Source of the DNA: Candidatus Omnitrophota bacterium
GTDB lineage: Bacteria; Omnitrophota; Omnitrophia; Omnitrophales; Aquincolibacteriaceae
Direction: 5' to 3'
DNA length: 48,905 nt
NCBI GenBank assembly: GCA_903884815.1
Contig: CAISGE010000006.1
Span: 1-48,905, forward strand
Under the pieces are notes generated by a model. That model was not told the DNA's origin and made no database searches. It saw nothing but the letters and a program-made list of their open reading frames with translations. Below are positions 9,306-16,486 of this stretch, piece by piece (position 1 is the stretch's first letter; each line of letters opens with the position of its first letter). Both the position numbers and the translations under genes were made by a program.

Positions 9306-10249
9306 AAGCCGACCTGACGACGCATATTAAATCCCTCACGCTCAAGAATCCGATTACCGTCGCTTCCGGGACCTTCGGGACCACGGACGAATATTCCGGT
9401 TATGTTGATCCGAAGAAACTCGGCGCGATTATCACGAAGACAATCACAGTGAAGCCCCGCGCCGGCAATCCCATGCCGCGCATCTGCGAGACTTCGGCCG
9501 GGATGCTGAATGCCATCGGCCTGCAGAATAAAGGCTTGGAGGATTTTCTGGAGCACAAGATCCCTTATTTTAAAAAGCTCGGGGTGCCCCTTATCGTCAG
9601 CATTGCCGGTGAAACCACCGCGGAATTCACCGAGCTCGCCAAGGCCTTTGAGGCGCATCGCGATGTCGTGAGCGCCTTGGAGATTAATCTGTCCTGTCCG
9701 AATGTGGAAGGGGGCGGCGTCAATTTCATGAAAAAACAGGAGCGCATTTTGGAGGCCGTCAAATCCGTTCGGGAGGGGACAGGACTTTTGACTTTCGCCA
9801 AGCTTTCGCCGGAACTCGGGGATGTCTCCGCGATCGCGGGAACGATCCTCAAGCAGGGGATCGACGGACTCAGCCTGATCAACACGCTGCGCGGGATGTC
9901 GGTGGACATCCGCTCGCGCCGATCCAAGCTCGCCAAGGATTTCGGGGGCTTGAGCGGTCCCGCGATCAAGCCGGTCGCGCTCCGTTATGTCTATCAGCTC
10001 AAAAAAGAATTCGGAGTGCCGGTCATTGCCTCGGGCGGCATTTCGAATGTCAAAGACGCCCTGGAATTCCTGATCGTGGGAGCGGACCTTCTGGCGGTCG
10101 GCACAGCCAATTTTGTGGAACCGGGAGCGACCCAAGCCATTATCGACGGACTTGCGGCATTTTGCCGGAAGGAAGGCCTCCGGAATATCGGAGGACTGCG
10201 TGGGAGCTACAAATCCGCGGAAGAAAAAGTGTCGGGGTGCAAGTTATGA
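9302..10249 (+). CDS. pyrD: Dihydroorotate dehydrogenase, class 1B catalytic subunit
   Basis: An FMN TIM-barrel that oxidises dihydroorotate to orotate in the cytoplasm. The catalytic base is Cys132 in INLSCPNVEGGG; a cysteine, not serine, marks class 1, and the adjacent pyrK marks class 1B (NAD+-linked, no quinone needed). The FMN-phosphate region SGGISNVKDALEF and GTANFVEPGA near the C-terminus are intact. Length 315 aa. The C-terminus beyond about 290 overlaps pyrF by ATGA. Confidence 0.95.
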   Translation: MKADLTTHIKSLTLKNPITVASGTFGTTDEYSGYVDPKKLGAIITKTITVKPRAGNPMPRICETSAGMLNAIGLQNKGLEDFLEHKIPYFKKLGVPLIVSIAGETTAEFTELAKAFEAHRDVVSALEINLSCPNVEGGGVNFMKKQERILEAVKSVREGTGLLTFAKLSPELGDVSAIAGTILKQGIDGLSLINTLRGMSVDIRSRRSKLAKDFGGLSGPAIKPVALRYVYQLKKEFGVPVIASGGISNVKDALEFLIVGADLLAVGTANFVEPGATQAIIDGLAAFCRKEGLRNIGGLRGSYKSAEEKVSGCKL

Positions 10250-10977
10250 GCAAAATAGTTTCGAATGCACGTCTGATCGTGGCGCTCGATGCGCCGACGC
10301 TGGAAGTCGCGGAGAAGTGGCTTTCGCAGCTTAAGGGTGTCGTTCACTATTATAAAGTGGGGATGGAACTTTTCACGGCGCATGGCTGGAAGGCCGTGAA
10401 TCTCGTGAAAAATTATGGAGGCCGTGTTTTCCTCGACCTCAAATTCCATGATATCCCGAATACCGTGAGTCGTACGCTTGCCGCCGTGTGTGAACATGAA
10501 GTGGATATGGTGAATGTCCATGCGCTCGGCGGTTTTGAAATGATGAGGATGGCCCGGGTAGCAGTGGAGAAGTATTCCTCGGGACGCGTCAAGAAGCCGA
10601 AGCTCATTGCCGTGACCGTGCTGACCAGCCATGATCAAAAGGCGCTTTCCAGCGATCTCCGTGTCCGGGGAAGTGTAAAGGATGAGGTGCTGCATCTGGC
10701 CGGACTCGCGAAAAAAGCGGGACTCGACGGCATCGTTTGTTCTCCGGAGGAAACCGCCTGGGTTCGCAAGAAGTTCAAAGAGGATTTTTTGATCGTGACG
10801 CCTGGCATCCGTCCCGTGGGAGCCGATAAGGGCGACCAAAAACGTATCTTTACGCCTGAAAAGGCGCTTGCGGCCGGTTCCGACCACATGGTCGTGGGAC
10901 GTCCCATCACCCAGGCTTCTGATCCGAAAGCTGCTGCACTCGAGATTCTCTCCTCCATCGAATCTTGCCACGGATGA
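10246..10977 (+). CDS. pyrF: Orotidine-5'-phosphate decarboxylase
   Basis: Last step to UMP. The DxKxxD charge network is Asp64-Lys66-Asp69 in DLKFHDIPNT; phosphate-binding TPGIRP and VVGRPIT are near the C-terminus. The open frame extends 84 bp into pyrD, but ATG 10246 (243 aa, MSKIVSNARLIVALD) gives the normal family start and an ATGA overlap. No pyrE lies before or after it, so the orotate phosphoribosyltransferase that makes its substrate is elsewhere. The operon ends here; no strong terminator is visible. Confidence 0.95.
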   Translation: MSKIVSNARLIVALDAPTLEVAEKWLSQLKGVVHYYKVGMELFTAHGWKAVNLVKNYGGRVFLDLKFHDIPNTVSRTLAAVCEHEVDMVNVHALGGFEMMRMARVAVEKYSSGRVKKPKLIAVTVLTSHDQKALSSDLRVRGSVKDEVLHLAGLAKKAGLDGIVCSPEETAWVRKKFKEDFLIVTPGIRPVGADKGDQKRIFTPEKALAAGSDHMVVGRPITQASDPKAAALEILSSIESCHG

Positions 10978-11031
10978 TTTCTTAACCCGTTTAAACAAAA
11001 CATCTTATGGAAATTCGGGAACCTCTTTCCC

Positions 11032-11059
11032 TTGACAGACCTCTAGAAACTTTTATAAT
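11032..11059 (+). promoter_or_regulatory. Near-consensus sigma-70 promoter for yicC-gmk-rpoZ-coaC-coaB
   Basis: TTGACA (11032-11037), 16-bp spacer, TATAAT (11054-11059): both boxes perfect. It lies in the only sizeable gap between pyrF and yicC, so the next five genes probably form a separate, strongly expressed operon. Confidence 0.85.
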
Positions 11060-11111
11060 GCGCAATCCACTGGGCTAAATGGCTCTGTCACTTTCCTGAG
11101 ATCCCATATTT

Positions 11112-11990
11112 ATGATTAGAAGCATGACCGCATTTGCACGCGTGTCACTTGTGGCGGGCGGCAAGAACTGGGTCGTGGAGATCCGGTCGCTCAATCAGCG
11201 GTATTTTGAACTATCCCTGAGACTTCCGCCGGCTATGGTTGCTTTTGAGGCGCAGGCGCGTCAGTTGGTCCAGTCGGTGATGCGGCGCGGCAAGGTGACG
11301 CTCAGTATCGCGGAAGAAGGTAAGAACGGCGAGGCTCCCACGTATGAGCTAAACGAAGATCAGGTTCGCGTGTATCTCGCTTCTGCCAAGAAACTCAAGA
11401 CGAAATTTAAGTTGGAAGGGAAGATCGCGATCGAAGAGATCCTTCGGCTCCCCGGAGTGGTCAAGGAAAAGACCGCGGAAGACGCGGGGGCCTGGAGCTG
11501 GAATAAGCTCAGCGAGCTTCTGAAAAAGGCTTTGGAAAAAGCGGTCGCTCACAAGGAAGCGGAAGGCGCGAAGCTGGATAAGGATTTCCGTCAGCGCCTG
11601 GAGCATATCGCGAAAACGACCCAGAAGATCGAGACTCTTGTGAAGGGGAGTTCCAAGATCTATTTCGAGAAATTGAAGAGCCGTCTCAAGGACCTTCTCG
11701 GCGATGAGAAGCTCGGCGAGGAACGGCTTTATCGTGAGGTGGCGTTGTTGTCCGAACGCTCGGATATCACCGAAGAAGCAGTGCGCATGAAAAGCCATCT
11801 GGAACTTTTTACGACTTGGCTGGGGCGGCAGGGCGAGATCGGCCGGGAACTGGATTTTCTTTGTCAGGAAATGAATCGCGAAGCAAACACGATGGCGTCG
11901 AAGGCCCAGCTTTTCGAGGTCTCCCAGGAAGCCATCGCGATCAAAAGCGAGATCGAAAAGATTCGCGAACAGGTGCAGAATGTCGAATAA
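11112..11990 (+). CDS. yicC: YicC-family endoribonuclease
   Basis: 292 residues, standard for the family. The N-terminus MIRSMTAFARV matches the conserved MIRSMTGFGR signature (two substitutions), and the C-terminal DUF1732 part has DFLCQEMNREANTMASKA, nearly identical to the family block. YicC proteins are metal-dependent endoribonucleases linked to sRNA (RyhB) decay in E. coli and to stationary-phase fitness. Head of the yicC-gmk-rpoZ operon; it overlaps gmk by 11 bp. Confidence 0.92.
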   Translation: MIRSMTAFARVSLVAGGKNWVVEIRSLNQRYFELSLRLPPAMVAFEAQARQLVQSVMRRGKVTLSIAEEGKNGEAPTYELNEDQVRVYLASAKKLKTKFKLEGKIAIEEILRLPGVVKEKTAEDAGAWSWNKLSELLKKALEKAVAHKEAEGAKLDKDFRQRLEHIAKTTQKIETLVKGSSKIYFEKLKSRLKDLLGDEKLGEERLYREVALLSERSDITEEAVRMKSHLELFTTWLGRQGEIGRELDFLCQEMNREANTMASKAQLFEVSQEAIAIKSEIEKIREQVQNVE

Positions 11991-12582
11991 GAAAAGTGTT
12001 GGAGAGGGACTCCTTGTGGTGCTTTCCGCGCCCTCGGGATGCGGGAAGACAAGCATCGTCGAACGGTTGCTCAAACGGAATCCGGATTGGATCCGTTCGA
12101 TCTCCGCGACGACACGCACGCCCCGGGTCGATGAAAAAAACGCGCAGGATTATTTTTTCCTTTCCCGCCAGGATTTTGAGCATAAGATCGGCGAGGGGGA
12201 AATGCTTGAGCATGCCGAGATATATGGCAATCTCTACGGCACGCCCCGGGAATTCGTGGTGGACCAGGTCGCCAAGGGGAAAAAAGTCATCATGACGATC
12301 GATGTCCAGGGAGCGAAGCAGATCATGGCGTCCTGGGGGAAAGAGCGGCCGCTTCTCAGTATTTTTATTCTTCCGCCGTCGGTGAAGGCTTTGCGGGAAC
12401 GGCTTACGGGACGGAACACGGAAACGCCCGAAGAGATCGAAAAGCGGATCGGGATCGCGCAGGATGAGATCAAGGCCGCGAAGCTTTATCATCACACGGT
12501 GATCAATCAGAGTTTGGACCAGGCAGTCCTCGAGGTCGAGGAAATCATTTTGAACAATTCACAACCAAGGAGAAACAACTGA
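11980..12582 (+). CDS. gmk: Guanylate kinase
   Basis: Phosphorylates GMP to GDP with ATP. The P-loop APSGCGKTSIVERLL is near residues 17-30, followed by the GMP-site ISATTRTPR and DYFFLSRQDF, and YGTPREFV-type substrate contacts (NLYGTPREFV). Length 200 aa is typical. Sits between yicC and rpoZ in the widespread yicC-gmk-rpoZ order and shares 11 bp with yicC, so the two are probably translationally coupled. Confidence 0.95.
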   Translation: MSNKKSVGEGLLVVLSAPSGCGKTSIVERLLKRNPDWIRSISATTRTPRVDEKNAQDYFFLSRQDFEHKIGEGEMLEHAEIYGNLYGTPREFVVDQVAKGKKVIMTIDVQGAKQIMASWGKERPLLSIFILPPSVKALRERLTGRNTETPEEIEKRIGIAQDEIKAAKLYHHTVINQSLDQAVLEVEEIILNNSQPRRNN

Positions 12583-12584
12583 TC

Positions 12585-12806
12585 ATGGCATACATCGCGC
12601 TCGAAAAGATCTTGTCGGCAAAGAACCAGAGCCTCTATAAAAGCGTTTTGACCGCCGCGGCACGGGCCAATGAGCTCGCGCAGGGCGCCCAACCGCTCAT
12701 CAAGACAGATTCCAAAAAAGTCTCGACCATCGCGTTGAACGAAATGGCCGCCAAGAAGGTCAGCTATGTTGAAACCAAAGCCAAGGGCAAAAAGACTCTC
12801 GGGTAA
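12585..12806 (+). CDS. rpoZ: RNA polymerase omega subunit
   Basis: A 73-residue protein that helps assemble the beta' subunit. The RpoZ core is seen in YIALEKILSAKNQSLYKSVL, then AAARANELAQGAQPLI and the conserved KKVSTIALNEMAAKKV helix. The SD is AAGGAGAAACAA ahead of ATG 12585. The last 41 bp overlap the start of coaC in another frame, a larger overlap than elsewhere in this operon. Confidence 0.88.
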   Translation: MAYIALEKILSAKNQSLYKSVLTAAARANELAQGAQPLIKTDSKKVSTIALNEMAAKKVSYVETKAKGKKTLG

Positions 12807-13353
12807 GACGGTCCTTCACGTCCTGACGGGCAGCATTGCCGCTTACAAGACCCCGGACCTCATCAAGCAGATGAAGTCTGAGGGCGCGCGGGTGGTGTGC
12901 GTCATGACGGCCTGTGCCAAGGAATTCGTGACTCCGACCGTGCTCCGCACGGTGAGCGGTGAGCGCGTTTATTCCGAGATGTTCCCGCAGGATGCGCCCT
13001 TTGGCGTTCTGCATACCTCCTTGGCCGATCTTCCGGACCTGGTGCTTGTTTCGCCCGCCACGGCCAATTTTATCGCGAAAATGGCGGCTGGGATCTCGGA
13101 TGATCTTCCGAGCTGTCTTGCGCTTGCGACGCGCAAGCCGATCCTGGTGGTTCCTGCCATGAACGATCAAATGTTTACGCATCCCGTGACGCAGCGGAAT
13201 ATCGCGCAGCTCAAGGCCCTTGGGTATCACTTCGTGGATCCCATCGAAGGGGATCTGGCCTGCGGCCGCGTGGGTGTGGGGCATATCGCTTCGGACGAAG
13301 CCATTCTGGATGCAGTGCAGCAGATCCTTTCCAAGAAAAACAGCCACCGGTAA
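12766..13353 (+). CDS. coaC: Phosphopantothenoylcysteine decarboxylase (stand-alone CoaC)
   Basis: An FMN flavoprotein that decarboxylates 4'-phosphopantothenoylcysteine in coenzyme A synthesis. 195 residues with LTGSIAAYK at the N-terminus, the PAMNDQM motif and the substrate-clamp sequence GDLACGRVGVGHIAS with its essential Cys. In most bacteria CoaC is the N-terminal half of a CoaBC fusion; here it ends with its own stop and CoaB follows 4 bp later as a separate gene. ATG 12766 has AGAAGG at a suitable distance and there is no good later start, so the 41-bp overlap with rpoZ is probably real. Confidence 0.9.
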   Translation: MLKPKPRAKRLSGKTVLHVLTGSIAAYKTPDLIKQMKSEGARVVCVMTACAKEFVTPTVLRTVSGERVYSEMFPQDAPFGVLHTSLADLPDLVLVSPATANFIAKMAAGISDDLPSCLALATRKPILVVPAMNDQMFTHPVTQRNIAQLKALGYHFVDPIEGDLACGRVGVGHIASDEAILDAVQQILSKKNSHR

Positions 13354-13357
13354 CGCC

Positions 13358-14011
13358 GTGGCCGCACCCCTCAAGAAAATCCTCATTACGGCCGGCCCGA
13401 CGCGGGAGATGCTCGATCCCGTTCGCTTTCTCACGAACCTTTCGACGGGGGAAATGGGCTATGCCCTCGCACGCGTGGCGGCATCTAAGGGCTATCAAGT
13501 GAGCCTTGTCAGCGGTCCCACCGACCTTCAGCCTCCCAAAGGGGTCCGATTCTACCCGGTGGTCTCGGCGGCTCAGATGAAGAAAATTTGCACGGAACTT
13601 TTCCCCAAGCATGACGGTCTCATCATGACAGCTGCGGTTTGCGATTTCATGCCAGATCGATCCGAGAGGCACAAGATCGTGAGCTCGAAGGGGATGACGC
13701 TTCGACTTAGGAGAACGCCCGACATTCTTGCTTCTCTTGCGCGGAGGAAGGGTTCAAGGATCGTGATCGGTTTTTGTCTCGAGACGCGGGACTTGATACG
13801 GCGGGCCACGGACAAGCTTATAAGGAAGAGAGCCGACGGCATCGTGGCGAATTTTTACGATCCCAAACGGCAGGTCCCGTTCGGGAAGCGTCGCGTTACG
13901 GTCCATTTGATCGGGCCTGACGGTGCGGTTCGGAGTCTTGTGAACCGGTCCAAGGCCCAGGTGGCCGGAGCGGTACTGGGGTGGATGCAAGGGCTTCGCC
14001 GCGTTCGTTGA
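13358..14011 (+). CDS. coaB: Phosphopantothenate-cysteine ligase (stand-alone CoaB)
   Basis: Joins cysteine to 4'-phosphopantothenate using a nucleotide triphosphate. The 217 residues match the C-terminal half of CoaBC: ITAGPTREMLDPVRFLTN, STGEMGYALA, AAVCDFMP (usual AAVADF), and KLIRKRADGIVAN. I chose GTG 13358, just after the coaC stop; the frame is open upstream to 13220 but that part lies within coaC. The Cys in AAVCDF and Cys in IGFCLET replace residues that are usually alanine. Last gene of the operon. Confidence 0.88.
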   Translation: MAAPLKKILITAGPTREMLDPVRFLTNLSTGEMGYALARVAASKGYQVSLVSGPTDLQPPKGVRFYPVVSAAQMKKICTELFPKHDGLIMTAAVCDFMPDRSERHKIVSSKGMTLRLRRTPDILASLARRKGSRIVIGFCLETRDLIRRATDKLIRKRADGIVANFYDPKRQVPFGKRRVTVHLIGPDGAVRSLVNRSKAQVAGAVLGWMQGLRRVR

Positions 14012-14053
14012 AAGAGTTTCTAAGAATCTTATTCTGAAAAACAAAAAAATGAT

Positions 14054-14059
14054 TATAAT
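14054..14059 (+). promoter_or_regulatory. -10 box upstream of the glycine-zipper lipoprotein
   Basis: A perfect TATAAT about 65 bp upstream of the next start, in a short AT-rich gap after coaB. No convincing -35 box is seen at 16-18 bp, so the promoter call rests on the -10 alone. Confidence 0.4.
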
Positions 14060-14123
14060 GAGCGAAATTTTGGGACGGGTTATTTCACATCATTCCGTAT
14101 TCCATTCGGTAAAGGAGAAAGCC

Positions 14124-14621
14124 ATGAAGCTTTTCACAAAAAAACTAGCGGTTCTTTTGATCCTTCCGCTTGTTCTGAGCGGTTGCGCGACGGAAAGCGG
14201 ACTCTCGGAGCGTGAAACGGGCGGTCTCGCGGGTGCGGCGTTGGGTGCCGGCATCGGGGCTCTTGCCGGTGCGGCAACAGGGCACGCGGGTGTCGGAACG
14301 GCCATTGGCGCGGGCGCCGGTCTTTTGACGGGCGCTGTGGCGGGAGAAATGGCGCGTCGGCAAAAAGAACAGACTAAGAAGGAGTTGCGGCAGGAAATGA
14401 TGCAGCAACAGTATCAGCCTCAGCAATATGCTCCCCAGCCGGTTGGGACTCAAACCTACGCGCCGGTCGCGCAGCAGCCTGTGGCGGTGCAGGTCGCAAC
14501 CCCGACGACTGCTGTGAAGCAGGAAATGAACTCGAAGTACAACCCGAGGACGGGACAGACCTTTCCTTCCAATTACACTTATGATCCGAATACCGGAGAA
14601 GAGTTGAAGCTACTTCAGTGA
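14124..14621 (+). CDS. Glycine-zipper lipoprotein
   Basis: 165 residues. ATG 14124 has a clear SD (AAAGGAGAAA); the longer frame from 14049 adds a non-signal sequence. The signal peptide ends in LVLSGC, a textbook lipobox with Cys18. It is followed by a glycine-zipper segment (about 31-75; repeated GGLAGAALGAGIGALAGAA-like GxxxG spacing) of the SlyB/Rick_17kDa_Anti type, which probably packs in a membrane. The rest is a Gln/Pro-rich tail (about 90-130) and a short folded end with NYTYDPNTGEE. Predicted outer-membrane lipoprotein; partner unknown. Confidence 0.82.
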   Translation: MKLFTKKLAVLLILPLVLSGCATESGLSERETGGLAGAALGAGIGALAGAATGHAGVGTAIGAGAGLLTGAVAGEMARRQKEQTKKELRQEMMQQQYQPQQYAPQPVGTQTYAPVAQQPVAVQVATPTTAVKQEMNSKYNPRTGQTFPSNYTYDPNTGEELKLLQ

Positions 14622-14625
14622 GCCT

Positions 14626-15720
14626 ATGAAAAAAACGATCAAAAAAATCGGGATCCTCACCGGGGGCGGGGATTGTCCGGGTTTGAACGCAGTGATCCGG
14701 GCGGTTACAAAATCCGCCATCGTGAATCATGGTCTTGAAGTTTTTGGGATCGAAGATGGTTACGCGGGACTCATCGAAAAGCGCGGCCACGAACTGACGC
14801 AGGTCCAGGTGTCAGGGATCCTCACGTTAGGCGGGACGATACTTGGGACGTCCAATCGCGCGGATCCGTTCAGAGTTCCCGTGGTTGCCGGAAAAAAAAT
14901 CGTTTTTGAGGATCATTCCGATCAGGCGATTGAGCACTTTCGGCAGTGGGGACTGGATGTCCTTGTTGCGGTCGGAGGGGATGGGACGCTTTCCATCGCC
15001 AATCAGCTTTGCCAGAAGGGGATTCCCGTCGTGGGTATTCCCAAGACCATCGATAATGATCTGAGTGGGACCGACTACACTTTTGGATTTCATACTGCTG
15101 TGAGTATCGCGACCGAGGCGGTGGACCGGCTTCATACGACGGCGGCGGCGCATCACCGTATCATGATTCTCGAAGTGATGGGGCGTAATGCCGGCTGGAT
15201 CGCGCTTCATTCGGGATCTGCGGGCGGCGCGGATATCATTTTGATCCCGGAGATGCCTTACTCGCTTGACGCGATCTTTGCCGCCGTAAAAAAGCGGGCT
15301 CAGCACGGGAAAAAGTTCAGTCTGATCGTAGTCGCCGAGGGTGCCAAGGAAAAGGGCGGCAAGGTCATTATGAGAAAGAAGGATCTGAAGAATCCTTATC
15401 CCGTAAAGCTTGGAGGTGTGGGAGCCTATCTTGCGGATAAGATTGAGCAGTTAACGGGATTGGAAACCCGGTCCGCCAATTTGGGGCATATCCAGCGGGG
15501 AGGTTCTCCCGTGCCATCGGATCGGAATCTCGGGACGCTCTTTGGGACGCATGCTGTGGAATTGATCCGGCAGCAGAAGTGGGGACAGATGGTTTGTTTG
15601 CATGGGAGTGTGATCACCTCTATCCCGATCGAGCAGGCGGTCGACAAGTTAAAGCTTGTGACTGCGGACAATCCGCTCGTCCAGGCCTGTGAGGCTGTCG
15701 GCATCAGCTTCGGGCGGTAA
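14626..15720 (+). CDS. pfkA: 6-phosphofructokinase (phosphoryl donor uncertain)
   Basis: Commits fructose-6-phosphate to glycolysis. 364 residues with GILTGGGDCPGLNAVIRA, GTSNRADPF, GGDGT (about 115), the catalytic TIDND (Asp is the base), EVMGRNAGWIAL, and NLGHIQRGG. Gly in GGDGT predicts ATP as donor, whereas Lys before TIDND (PKTIDND) is usual in PPi-using enzymes. This Gly/Lys pair occurs in the so-called group III PFKs, so the donor cannot be fixed by sequence alone. It starts 4 bp after the lipoprotein stop. Confidence 0.9.
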   Translation: MKKTIKKIGILTGGGDCPGLNAVIRAVTKSAIVNHGLEVFGIEDGYAGLIEKRGHELTQVQVSGILTLGGTILGTSNRADPFRVPVVAGKKIVFEDHSDQAIEHFRQWGLDVLVAVGGDGTLSIANQLCQKGIPVVGIPKTIDNDLSGTDYTFGFHTAVSIATEAVDRLHTTAAAHHRIMILEVMGRNAGWIALHSGSAGGADIILIPEMPYSLDAIFAAVKKRAQHGKKFSLIVVAEGAKEKGGKVIMRKKDLKNPYPVKLGGVGAYLADKIEQLTGLETRSANLGHIQRGGSPVPSDRNLGTLFGTHAVELIRQQKWGQMVCLHGSVITSIPIEQAVDKLKLVTADNPLVQACEAVGISFGR

Positions 15721-15745
15721 ATCTCTCTTTTATAATTACGGTGCG

Positions 15746-15977
15746 CCCTGGTTTCAATAAAAAAATAAGTGACTAGGGCGGTCTTGATTTACTGGATTTA
15801 TTATTTGATGATGAAAATCAAGGCGTCCCAATTTTTGATTAGAAATTAAGGGTGAATTGGGACTGTCCTGACTACCTTGGAATTATTGAATGAGAGTCAG
15901 GGCGCCCCAATTCTCGATTAGAATTAAAGGCGAATTGGGACAGCACTGGCTCCCAATAAAAAATTAATGATAGCCAG
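15746..15977. repeat. Array of six tandem hairpins with covarying stems
   Basis: Six inverted repeats follow one another every 35-45 bp: 15746-15778, 15783-15822, 15826-15862, 15867-15901, 15906-15939 and 15946-15977. Each has a 6-8 bp stem and an AT-rich loop of about 19-25 nt. Stems differ (CCCTGGT/ACTAGGG, CTTGATTT/AAATCAAG, CCTGACT/AGTCAGG, CTGGCT/AGCCAG) but pairing is kept. Hairpins 3 and 5 are near copies (stem CCCAATT/AATTGGG, loop with GATTAGAA). Hairpins 1, 2, 4 and 6 end in RGGCG. The sixth runs into the truncated tRNA. A TATAAT at 15731-15736 lies just upstream. No protein is encoded. Confidence 0.75.
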
Positions 15978-16020
15978 GCGCGGTAGCAAAGTGGTAATGC
16001 ATCGGTCTGCAAATCCGGCT
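15977..16020 (+). pseudogene. tRNA-Cys (GCA), 5' part only
   Basis: Acceptor strand GGCGCGG (15977-15983), TA, D-arm GCAAAGTGGTAATGC, then an anticodon arm with loop CTGCAAA (GCA anticodon at 16009-16011). This matches bacterial tRNA-Cys closely. The 3' anticodon strand pairs poorly (a T-T mismatch next to the loop), and beyond about 16020 there is no T-arm (no TTCGA) and no CCGCGCC acceptor strand. It is a broken tRNA, presumably cut by a recombination or integration event. The first bases overlap the last hairpin of the array. Confidence 0.7.
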
Positions 16021-16392
16021 TGGCAACTTTCTGTAACCCCTTGAAAACATTAACAAATCGTTTCTCCTGCTGAAGTTAGCGCTTTCATATCCGTTCTTAT
16101 CCGCACACGTGAATCAATGTGATTTCATATCAGAGTAGGCACCATATGGGCACCAAGCCGAAGTTGAATTATTCGTTTTGCACTAACGGCGTTTATGATG
16201 TGGCCCCCATTGATTGGAAGTAATCGGTCGTTTTTCTCGCCACAAGGAACGCGACATTTCCGTGCGATAAATAAGAAATCTTTGCGGTCGTTTTTGAGAC
16301 TGTACTGTATGATACTGCCCCAGTAAAAGCCGGGGGAGCGGGTCCGGAAGTCCGGACGCAAGAACTCGGTTCAAACCAAAAGGAGAAAGCAT
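16021..16392. other. Intergenic stretch between the broken tRNA and the disrupted gene
   Basis: I see no real gene here. A 25-codon frame starting at ATG 16146 (MGTKPKLNYSFCTNGVYD...) stops at 16221-16223 and has no clear SD. A small hairpin GTCCGG/CCGGAC (16342-16357) lies in the leader of the gene that begins at 16393, with a TATGAT (16308-16313) that could serve as its -10 box. The minus-strand frames that cross this area have no recognisable protein features. Confidence 0.4.
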
Positions 16393-16416
16393 CATGGCGA
16401 AGGCAAAAGCGAATTC
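16393..16416 (+). pseudogene. First codons of a gene interrupted by the IS21 element
   Basis: ATG 16393 is preceded by a good SD (AAAAGGAGAAAGC) and encodes MAKAKANS before the proposed IS21 terminus; read into the IS it stops after 19 codons. A real gene start directly against an IS end suggests insertion near its 5' end. I could not identify a continuation on the far side of the element (from 19034). Confidence 0.4.
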
Positions 16417-16486
16417 TGCGCAATCCGCTGAAAGCGGCCACTTATTCCGCTGATTCCGGCCACCCCCTGTCTTTCGCGGGATCAGT

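Noticed and set aside
15746..15977. CRISPR array as an explanation for the repeated units
   Set aside because: The units are inverted repeats with varying stems and little unique spacer between them; no constant direct repeat or cas gene is present.
16321..16392. Possible c-di-GMP (GEMM-I) riboswitch, suggested by GACGCAAGAAC followed by TTCAAACC
   Set aside because: The defining GGCAAACC before the first helix and the tetraloop-receptor arrangement are not present; the resemblance is limited to a short stretch.
16125..16441. Several overlapping minus-strand frames of 70-82 codons
   Set aside because: They cross the leader of the interrupted gene and the IS end, lack SDs and show no domain signal.
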